DNA of 64,000 nt. Source: Cucumis sativus. Lineage: Eukaryota > Streptophyta > Magnoliopsida > Cucurbitales > Cucurbitaceae. This document shows, piece by piece, positions 54,976 to 64,000 of the stretch. Each line of letters opens with the position of its first letter. The stretch's first letter is position 1. A model generated the notes under the pieces. It was given only the letters and a program-made list of their open reading frames with translations. It did not search any database and had not been told where the DNA came from. A program made the translations under genes and the position numbers. The stretch spans positions 62,001-126,000 of the forward strand of contig NW_022279584.1 in assembly GCF_000004075.3 (NCBI RefSeq), given 5' to 3'.

Positions 54976-56185
54976 GAAAGAAGAAAAAGAAAAAAAAAGA
55001 TGTTCGGATGGACAATTTAAACATAAGGTGCAACCTTAAGGTTAAAAATGGAAAACTAAGTATTACGTGCAAGCGGCCAAGGCCTTTTGACATTGGAAAA
55101 CCAGGATTTGCTTTACCTGAAAGTCTTGTCCTGCCATCGTGGGCAAACATGAAACAAGAATAATTATGGCAAAAAACGTGACATATTCCCGTTGAATAGC
55201 CAAATGAATGATGTGTATGTTGCATCTTGTTTTGGAGAATGTTCAGCATTGTATTGGTGTCTTATTTACACTTTGTATAAATCAGTCAGATGTCTTGAAT
55301 GGTGCTTTTGCATTGCTTTGTTTGCATTCCACTCTCAGATAATGGAAGACAATAAAAATAATCCTCTTGTTTTACTTGTGTTTTAGTATGCTTCCTTTTA
55401 TCCATTGTTTGGAACTTTCCTTCAAATGGTTGAGCTTCTGGTGTCAAAGTACCATCACATTTGTTGTAATTTATTGAGCTCTTTAGTTATTTTATTACTC
55501 TAGTTGAATGGCATAACTTTCGTTTAAATATACATTCAAATCTAATCTTACTTTAACCACTAGTATATGTATGTATACGTGTAAACAAAATCTTGTAATA
55601 TTGTGTTATCTTATTAACTATGTTGTGAAGTTTATGTAACATTTCACTTGATTGTACTTTTTTTTAAAATAGGACATTTTTTTCATAATTTTTCAAACAC
55701 AACTAATATCTACTTGGACTCATTGTACTCCTTGTAAATGGAGTGTATTCTTGATTAACTTAAACACTTAAATTTTTTTACCACACATATCAATTACTAA
55801 AATTTCATAATATCAAAATTCAACATATCCATAAGTTAAAAAACATATTTTGTAATAATACTCGAAATTTGGGATGGGTAGTCTGGGTTGTTAGTGTTGT
55901 CAGTGTTAGAATACCCCTAGTGGTTTGTGTCAAAAAAGTCTCCTTTTAAAAGTTGAAAGATGCCCTTAAACTTTCGAAAACGGTTCAAAAATACCATTGT
56001 CTTTGGTTTTAGATGAAAGTCGCTAAAGTTTTGTTTAAAAAATAATCATCAACTATTGAAAAGTTCTGTTTAAAAAATATTGATGAATTATTGAAAGTTC
56101 CATAAATATCCTTTTAAGCTTAAAAAAAATTCAAAAATATGTTCACCAATCCAATTCATACACCTATTTCTTTACACTTATAATA
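54976..56185. other. Unassigned sequence
   Basis: 54976-55400 may hold upstream intron or flank of the kinase gene it came from. 55400-56185 is AT-rich. I see no domain, RNA or repeat. Confidence 0.4.
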
Positions 56186-59100
56186 AAAAGCCCATAGAAA
56201 GTAGAGAACTTTTCACTCTTGCCTGAAGCTACAATAGCCCGTAGAAAGTAGGAGAGTTAAGCTTGTTAGGTTAGAATGCGTCGGGTTCGTTTGGGATCAA
56301 AACTTGCATCAGAACTCTTCACTCACGGTCGAAGCTACAATAGCTGGTAGAAAGTAGGAGAGGTAAGCCTATTAAGTCATAATGCATTGGGTTCTTTCAG
56401 GATCAAACTTTCGTAGGAAACTCTTCACTCTCGACCGAAGCCACAATAACTTGTAGAAAGTAGGAAAGATAAGTTGGTCAGGTCAAAATGCGTCGGGTTC
56501 CTTCCGTATTAGTATTTGCGTAGGGAACTCTTCACTCTTGGTGAAAGCAACAATTTCCTGTAGAAAGGTGAGTTGAAGCGATTAGATCATAATGCGATGG
56601 GTTCCTTCGGGATCAATACTTGCGTAGGGAACTCTTAACTATTGGTGGAAGCAAAAATAGCCCGTAGAAAGTCGAAGATTTAAGCCAATTAGTTTAGAAT
56701 GTGTCGAGTTCCTTCGGGTTCAAAATTTTCGTAGGGAACTCTTCACTCTTGGTCGAAGCAACAATGGCCGGTTGAAAGTAGAAGAGTTAAGCCAGTTAGG
56801 TCAGAATGCATGTTTGGTTCTTTAGATATCCGAACTTGCACAGGGAAATCTTCACTCATGGTCGAAGCAACAATAACCTGTAGAAAGTAGGAGAGTTAAG
56901 CTGGTTAGGTCAGAATGTGTTGGCTTTCTTTGGGATCAGAAACTTGTGTCGGGAACTCTTCACTCTCGATTGAAGCCACAATAGCTCGTAGAAAGTAGGA
57001 GAGTTAAGCCAGTTAGGTCAAAATGCATTTGGTTCCTTCGATATTAGAACTTGCATAGGGAACTCTTAACTCTTGGTCGAAGCAACAATAGCCCATAAAA
57101 AGGTTGAGAGTTAAGCCGGTTAGGTCGGAATGCGTCGGGTTCCTTCAAGATCAAAATTTGCGTAGGGAATGCTTTCTTGGCCGAAGCAACAATAACTTGT
57201 AGAAAGTAGGAGAGTTAAGCTGGTTAGGTCAAAATGTGTCAGGTTCCTTCAATATCAGAATTTCCATAGGGAACTCTTCCCTCTTGGCCGAAGCAATACT
57301 ATAGAAAGTAGGAGAGTTAAAGTGGTTAAATCATAATTCATTGGGTTCCATCGGGACCAATACTTTCGTAGGGAACTCTTAACTCTTGGTGGAAGCAAAA
57401 ATAGCCTGTAGAAAGTAAGAGAATTAAGACGGTTAGGTCAGAATGCATCGAGTTCCTTTGAAATCAGAATTTTCGTAGGGAACTCTTTACTATTGGCCGA
57501 AGCAACAATAGCTCGTTGGAAGAAGAAAAGTTAAGCCAGTTGGGTCAGAATGCAATTGGTTCTTTCGATATCAGAACTTGCATAGGAAAATCTTCACTCA
57601 TGGTGAAAGCAATAATAGCTCGTAGAAAGTAATAGAGTTAAGCTGGTTAGGTTAGAATGCATCGAGTTCCTTTGGTATCATAACTTGTGTCAGGAACTCT
57701 TCCCTCTTAGCTGAAGCCACAATAGCCCATAGAAAGTATGAGAGCTAAGCAAAATAGGTTAAAATGCGTCGGGTTCCTTCCAGATCAGAACTTGTGTTGG
57801 GAACTTTTCACCCTCGGTTGAAGCCACAATAGACCATAGAAAGTAGGAGAGTTAAGCCGAATAGGTTAAAATGCATCTAGTTCCCTCGAGATCAGTACTT
57901 TCATCAACAACTCTTCACTCTCGACTAAACCCACAATAGCCCGTAGAAAGTAGGAGAGTTAAATCGGTTAGGTCAGAATGCGTCGGGTTCCTTTAGGATC
58001 AGAACTTGCTTAGAGAACTCTTCACTCTTGGTCGAAGCCACAATAGCCCGTAGAAAGTAGGGGAGTTAAGACGGTTGGGTCAGAATGCATCGGGTTCCTT
58101 CAGAATAAGAACTTGCATATAGAACTCTTAACTCTTGGTCGAGGCAACAATAGGTCGTTGGAAGTAGAAGAGTTAAGCTAGTTCGGTCAAAATGCATTCG
58201 GTTCTTTCGATATTAGAACTTGCGTAGGAAAATCTTCACTCATGGTCGAAGCAACAATAGCCCATAAAAAGTAGAAGAGTTAAGCATATTAGGTCAGAAT
58301 GTATAGAGTTCCTTTGAGATCAGAACTTGTGTCCGGAACTCTTCACTCACGGCCGAAGCCACAATAGCCCATAAAAAGTAAGAGAGTTAAGCCGATCAGG
58401 TTAGAATGCGTCTGGTTCCTTCGTGATCAGAACTTGTTGGTGAACTCTTCACTCTCGACCAAGCAACAATAGCCTGTAGAATGTAGGAGAATTAAGTCGG
58501 ATAGCTCAGAGTGCGTAGGGTTCCGTCCGGATCAAAACTTTCATAATGAAATCTTCACTTATGGTCGAAGCAACAATAACATGTAGAAAGTAGGAGAGTT
58601 AAGCCGATTAGGTTAGAATGCGTCGAGTTGCTTTGGGATTAGAACTTGTGTGAGGAACTCTTCACTCTCGGCCGAAGCCACAATAGCCCGTAGAAAGTAA
58701 AAGAGTTAAGCTGGTTTGATTAAAATGAATCGGGTTCTTTTAGAATCAGAACTTGTTCGTGAACTCTTCACTCTCGGCTGAACCTACAGTAGCCCGTAAA
58801 ATGTAGGAGAGTTAAGCCGAAAAGCTCAAAGTGTGTCAGGTTCCTTCCGAATCAGAACTTTTATCGGGAACTCTTCACTCTCGGCTAAAGCCACAATACC
58901 CCATAGAAAGTACGAGAGTTAAGTCGGTTAGGCAAAAATGCATCGGGTTCCTTCGTGATCAAAACTAGCGTAGAGAACTTTTCACTCTTTGGTCGAAGCC
59001 ATAATAACCCGTAGCATGTAGGAGAGTTAAGCTGGTTAGTTCAGAATGTGTTGGGTTCCTTCGAGATCAGAACTTGTGTGGAGAACTCTTCAATCTTTGT

Positions 59101-60025
59101 CGAAGCCATAATAACCCATAGAAAGTAGGAGAGTTAAATCGATTAGGTCAGAGTGCATCGGGTTCCTTCGAGACATGAACGTGCATTAGGTACTCTTCAC
59201 TCTTGGATGAAGCAATAACAGCCCATAGAAAGTTAGAGAGATAAGTTGATTAGGTCGCAATGCATCGGGTTCCTACGGGATCAAAACTTGCGTAGGGAAC
59301 TTTTCACTTTTGGTTGTAGTAACTATAGCCGGTAGAAAGTAGGAGAGTTAAGCGGGTTAGGTCAAAATCCATCGGGTTCCTTTGAGTTCAGAACTTGCGT
59401 AAAGAACTTTTCACTTCGCCGAAGCCACAATAGGCCGTAGAAAGTAGGAAAGTCAAGCCGGTTAGGTCAGAATGCATCGGGTTCCTAAATTGCATAAGGA
59501 ACTCTTCACTCTTGGTTGAAGCAACAATAGCCTGTAGAAAGTTGGATAGTTAAGCTAGTTAGGTCAGAATACGTCAGGTTCCTTCAGAATCAAAGCTTGC
59601 GTAGAGAACTCTTCACTCTTGGCTGAAGCAACAATAACCGGTAGAAAGTAGGAGAGTTAAGCTGGTTAGGTTGGAATGTATCAAGTTCTTTACGTATCAG
59701 AATTCACATAGGGAACTTTTTACTCTTGGCCAAAGCATCAATTTCTGTAGAAAGTAGGAGAGTTAAAGTGGTTAGGTCAGAATGCGTCGGGTTCCTTCGG
59801 GATCGATAGTTGTATAGGTAACTCTTCACTCTTGGCCGAAGCAACAATAGCTAGTTGAAAGTAGAAGAGTTAAGCCAATTAGGTCAGAATGCGTTGGGTT
59901 CCTTCGATATCAGAACTTGCGTAGGAAAATATTCACTCACGGCCGAAGCAACAATAGCCTGTAGAATGTAGGAGAGTTAAGCCGATTAGGTCAAAATTCG
60001 TTGGGTTCTACGGTATTCAACTTTT
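56186..60025. repeat. ~107-bp tandem repeat, block 2 (about 36 copies)
   Basis: A head-to-tail array with a period near 107 bp (e.g. gcgtcgggttcc at 59784 and gcgttgggttcc at 59891). The consensus runs gcgtcgggttccttcgggat, cagaacttgcgtagggaac, tcttcactcttggtcgaagc, aacaatagcccgtagaaagt, aggagagttaagccggttag, gtcagaat. The period is not a multiple of three and no frame stays open, so it is not coding. Diverged variants recur in a fixed order (see findings). Confidence 0.9.
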
Positions 60026-60654
60026 CCTTCCTTACACTTCTTTTTTTCTTGTTCATTTTATTGATATAATTTTTACCACAACTCATCAGATAGGAATTGA
60101 TAACCATTTTCTTTTTTAGAACTGTTTTCTTTTTATTTTAAAAATTAAACATATATACAATGCTTGCACTTTTAAGATTAGTGGCGATTTAAGAAGAATG
60201 ATGATGGTTCATTCGTGACTTTCATTTGTGGTTCTAGGCCTCTAAAATTTTTTTCAATTACAATACTATGACGTCAAATAACTGTCGCGAAAAGTATTAT
60301 CCGAAAAGTTTCGCCTTTTCCCGCGCGTTTTTTTTCCTTTTGTGATAATTTTTTTTCCTCCCTCCATTTTGTGATATAAACAACTGTCGTAGTAGATAAT
60401 TTTTGTTGTAGTGTTACTACATTTGGAACTTGACAAAAACCTGTTTGCTAGATGATCCCTTATATGACTCAATTTCTTTTTCCTAGTGTTTTTATTCACT
60501 TATAAAGTCATTTCAAACACAATACTATACATTTGATTTGTGAACTTTAGTCACTATGGTTTCTTTACCTATGCATTGCCAAATCAAGCACTATACCATA
60601 AAACTTCTAGGACTAACTTATGAATTGATCAATTAAAATGACATGATTTGCACT
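60026..60654. other. Unassigned spacer with a possible transposon terminus
   Basis: Mostly AT-rich. At 60394-60413 the sequence ends tttttgttgtagtg, the reverse of CACTACAACAAAAA, with aactgtcg words just inside (60280, 60382), like the subterminal part of a CACTA- or MITE-type end. A partner was not found. Confidence 0.35.
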
Positions 60655-60936
60655 ATAGACGCCTTTTGCACACCACTTAGGTTGGTTTAGCACTATAGTT
60701 CTTGTCTTATTTACCATTTTTGGTCGTTAATTCCTTCTTTGTTTTTCAATTTTTGGTAGTTTATGAGTTAAGAAAGCTCACACTTAAGCATTGTTTGATA
60801 GTCTTTACAGCCTAAGCACCTCTTGGACACTACATAGGTTGGTTGGCACTATAGTTGATGCACTTGCACACTTGGTTTCCATTTAAGGTCCTTAAGTCCT
60901 TTTTGGTCACTTTTTGGTAGGTTATGTGTTGGAAAT
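60655..60936. repeat. ~162-bp tandem repeat, left part
   Basis: Nearly two units of the array that continues at 61493. Shared words are acttaggttggtttagcact, atagttcttg, gtcgttaa, cttttggtcactttttggta and gttatgagttaagaaagctc. Confidence 0.8.
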
Positions 60937-61492
60937 TGATAAGAAACCCCTAGGCATTGGATCTAAGAATCATGTTAAACAACAAGACTCAAAGAACACA
61001 ACCCCACTAGCCGCAAAACCAATTTGATTTCAACCCCTAAGATAGGCTACATACAAATTGCTTAGATGATCTAAGAAACCAAGGATCGAACAAAATTAGA
61101 AACTCCCATCAATCCTTAATCTTCAAAACACTCCACAAGTAAGGTAGATCAATTCTCACTTGAATGCTTCAAATGTTTGTGCATTCTATCACAACAGACA
61201 AGAACAAAATTCTACATTCTAGAATTTTCAGATTTCTTTCATCCCAAATTCTTCTTTTTAAATGTGGAAAAATTACAACCCTATTTATACTAATTAAAAT
61301 ATGAAATGAAAGGTCAAAACATTTAATTTGATAACCTTTCAACTAACATAATAACTAAAAACACATAAACATTATTTCTTAAACATTTAAATTTATGACT
61401 TTTGAGTTGCCCAAAATAACTCTTCAACTTCCAAGCATTGCATCTACTCAACTTCTTCATTTGATTCAATCATGATTTCTTGATCCATATCA
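60937..61492. mobile_element. Solo LTR-like insertion in the 162-bp array
   Basis: A 556-bp unique segment begins TGATAAGAAACCCC and ends CCATATCA, so it has LTR-style TGATA...TATCA ends. Flanks are gaaat (60932-60936) and ggaat (61493-61497), 4 of 5 identical. The tandem repeat unit (gttggaaaagctcacagtt at 62463) is interrupted exactly here and continues after it. Confidence 0.6.
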
Positions 61493-63443
61493 GGAATGCT
61501 CACAGTTAAACATTCTTGGTTTGTCTTTAAACCTTAGGCACCTTTTGGACACTACTTGGGTTGGTCTGGCACTATAGTTGTTGCTTTTGTGCACTTATTT
61601 TCATTTTGGGTCGTTAAGTCCTTTTTTCTGACATTTTGGTAGATTTTGAGTTGAGAAAGCTCACACTTAAGCATTCTTTGGTTGTGTTTATATAATAGGC
61701 ACGTTTTTTAAACTACTTAGGTTTGTTTGGCACTATAATTATTGCACATGCGCACTTGGTTGCCATTTCGGGTCGTTAAGTTATTTTTTCAGATATTTTG
61801 GTAGGATATGAGTCGACAAAGCTCACACTTACAAGTTCTTGGGTTGCATTTACAGCTTAGGCACTTTTTGGACACTACTTAGGTATGTTTCGCACTATAG
61901 TTGTTTCACTTAGGCACTTGGTTGCCAATTGGGGTCGTTAAGTCTTTTTTTTTTTACATTTTTGTTTGTTATGAGTCGAGAAAGCTCACACTTAAATATT
62001 ATTTGGTTGCGTTTATAGCTTACGCAACTTTTGGATACTACTTAGGTATGTTTGACATTTTATTTGTTGCTCTTGGGCACATGCTTGCCATTTCGAGTCG
62101 TTAAATCATTTTTTCTGACTTATCGGTAGGTTATGAGTCGGGAAAGCTCACACTTAAGCATTCTTTGGTTGTCTTTAAACCTTAGTCACCTTTTAGACAC
62201 TAATTAGGTTGTTTTAACAGCATATTTGTTTAACTTACGCACTTGGTTGAAATTTTTGTTCATCAAGTCCTTTTTTGTGATTTTTTGGTAGCTTATGAGT
62301 TAAGAAAGCTCACACTTAAGCATTCAATGGTTGCCTTTACAACTTAACACCGTTTGGATAGTAGTTAGGTTGGTTTGACACTATAGTTATTGAATTTGGG
62401 CACTTGGTTGCCATTTCGGGTTGTTAAGTCATTTTTTTCTCATTTTTTCGTAGCTTATGAGTTGGAAAAGCTCACAGTTAAGCATTGTTTGGTTGATTTT
62501 AAGCCTTATGCACCTTTTGGACACTAGTTAGGTTAGTTTGGCACTATATTTGTTGCACTTGGGCACTTGGTTGCAATTCGAGTCGTTAAGTCCTTTTTTC
62601 TAACATTTTGGTAGGTTATAAGTAGAGAAAGTTCACACTGAAGCATTCTTTGATTGCATTTACAACGTAGGCACCTTTTGGACACTACCTAGGTTGGTTT
62701 GGCATTATAGCTGTTGCACTTGGACACTTGATTTCCACTTCAGGTCGTTAAGTCCTTTTTCTCACATTTTTTAAAGTTATGATTTGGAAAATCTCACACT
62801 TAAGCATTTTTTTTGCTGTCTTTAAACCTTAGGAACCTTTTGGACATTAATAAGGTTTCTTTGGCACCATAGTTGTTGCACTTTGGCACTTGGTTGCAAT
62901 TTCGGGTTGTTAAGTCCTTTTTTCTAACTTTTGTTAGGTTATGAGTCGGGAAAGCTAACACTTAAGCATTCTTTTGTTTCCTTTACAGCTTACGCACCTT
63001 GGTTTGGCACTATAGTTGTTGTACCTTGGCATTTGGTTGTCATTCCGGGTTGTTAAATTCTTTTTTCTAACTTTTTAGTTGGTTATGAGTCTAAGAAAGC
63101 TCACATTTAAGCATTCTTTGGTTTTCTTTAAAGCTTAGGCACCTTTTGGACACTACTTAGGTTTATTTGGCACTATAGTAGTTGCATTTGGGCACTTGGT
63201 TGCGATTTTAGGTTGTTCAGACCTTTTTTTCTCACTTTTTGGTAGCTTATGCATTGGAAAAGCTCACAGTTAAGCATCGTTTGGTTGTCTTTAAATCTTA
63301 GGCACATTTTGGACACTAGTTAGGTTTGTTTGGCACTATAGTGTTGCATCTGGACACTTGGATGCAATTTGTGTCGTTAAGTCCTTTTTTCTAATATTTG
63401 AGTAGGTTATGAGTAGAGAAAGCTAACACTTAAACATTCTTTG
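61493..63443. repeat. ~162-bp tandem repeat, right part (about 12 copies)
   Basis: Units share gagaaagctcacacttaagc, attctttggttg, ctttaaaccttaggcacctt, ttggacactacttaggttgg, tttggcactatagttgttgc, acttgggcacttggttgcca and tttcgggtcgttaagtcctt. The array ends where a Copia-like LTR start (63444) begins. It shares no words with the 107-bp repeat. Confidence 0.9.
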
Positions 63444-63466
63444 TGTTGGAATTTATGTCCTAAAAC
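63444..63466 (+). mobile_element. Start of a Copia LTR, truncated
   Basis: TGTTGGAATTTATGTCCTAA plus AAC matches the LTR start at 34161. The homology stops after about 23 bases. 63467-63652 shows nothing recognisable. Confidence 0.45.
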
Positions 63467-63652
63467 AGAACAAGAATTCTAACCAACGATAACAAAAAAA
63501 TCCACCTTAACCCTTGATCCATGCCGTCCATTGGGAGGTACAGCACTGGACATGATTGAGAACTATCGGTTCCCAGCCGCAAGTTTCGACATCGACAAAG
63601 ATTTTCCAAGGGAAATGAAAATTTTGGAAATGGGTAGTGAAGAAAAATAAGG

Positions 63653-64000
63653 TTGAAAGGATTTTGTTTGGAGAGTGGACAAAATTATGACCGATGTGGA
63701 GAAAAGGGAACATATGGGGTTCGGTTTACAGGGATTTTTCTTAAGGATTGTTGGAATAACAAAGAGATTGTGAGGAGATTTAAGGGCAACGACAAGAATG
63801 GCAGAATGTTAAATCCCAAAAGACTAAATGGCCAATTGAATGTTTAAGTAGATTGATTTGCCTGTTAGCTGTTTTCTTGCTTCTTTACGGAAATGGGGTA
63901 GAAAGAGTAGAACGATGACATAGTTCACTTTGTTTTTCTCTTTACAAAGTAGCCAATGACTTAAAAGAAAGACATTGCACAACAAGACCATTAGAAAATA
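63653..64000. repeat. Second copy of the 52.6-kb repeat, running off the window
   Basis: Matches 52613-52960 in the same orientation (gattgttggaataacaaag, attgtgaggagatttaaggg, gtagccaatgacttaaaaga) with scattered substitutions and small gaps. It continues to the end of the window. Confidence 0.75.

Noticed and set aside
42815..60413. A single 17.6-kb CACTA element from CACTACAACAAA at 42815 to TTTGTTGTAGTG at 60413
   Set aside because: The terminal match is only about 12 bases, the subterminal words differ (cgacatta versus aactgtcg), and the 3-bp flanks do not match (taa versus tta).
56186..63443. CRISPR-like array or a repeat-containing protein gene
   Set aside because: Repeats are contiguous without unique spacers, the units diverge throughout, the periods are about 107 and 162 bases, no frame stays open, and the context is plant nuclear DNA.

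Overview
The window is AT-rich nuclear DNA from a flowering plant. The repeat content (LINE tails, Copia and Gypsy lineages, CACTA and hAT pieces) fits a dicot, and the Copia polyprotein and the atagac/cgtttagat dispersed repeat look like those I know from Cucurbitaceae. That family assignment is from memory, not from a search. Almost the whole window is transposable elements nested in one another, plus two satellite-like arrays. The only intact, non-transposon protein gene I can support is an intronless leucine-rich-repeat gene at 8189..9628, and it is itself a retroposed copy.

Layout. 1-2640: AT-rich, with one dispersed repeat. 2640-3346: a possible 5' gene end. 3.6-15.4 kb: a LINE graveyard. 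A solo LTR sits in a LINE 3' end (4856-5274), a hAT remnant abuts a minus-strand LINE (5757-6128), the LINE (6133-11985) is split by the LRR retrogene (8095-10068, 16-bp target duplication, poly(A)), and a second LINE is split by a third. 15.4-17.1 kb: minus-strand Copia pieces around an LTR. 17.1-33.6 kb: a plus-strand Copia split by a 12.4-kb Gypsy (Tekay-like) unit, itself split by a 3.55-kb CACTA transposon. The Gypsy unit has its two LTRs in INVERTED orientation yet carries one clean 5-bp target duplication. 34.2-41.9 kb: a minus-strand Gypsy of the same family with a cut-off 3' LTR. 42.8-46.4 kb: a CACTA-like terminus, exon-like pieces, and a second processed retro-copy (44494-45821, 18-bp target duplication). 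46.6-52.4 kb: a very young Reina-like chromovirus (363-bp LTRs differing at one base) inside an older antisense solo LTR of a related family. 53.3-63.4 kb: a ~107-bp tandem array in two blocks flanking a broken Raf-like kinase fragment, then a ~162-bp tandem array holding a solo LTR. A ~340-bp direct repeat flanks this satellite zone (52.6 and 63.65 kb).

How the pieces interact. LINE-type machinery supplies the enzymes for the two retro-copies, as the long target duplications and A tails show. LTR elements supply the bulk by nesting (Copia < Gypsy < CACTA). The CACTA element keeps pieces of both of its genes (a transposase-associated domain and a Ulp1-like peptidase tail), and both ends carry arrays of a palindrome built on TTGACG...CGTCAA. 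I saw no tRNA or rRNA gene, CRISPR array or bacterial-type operon.
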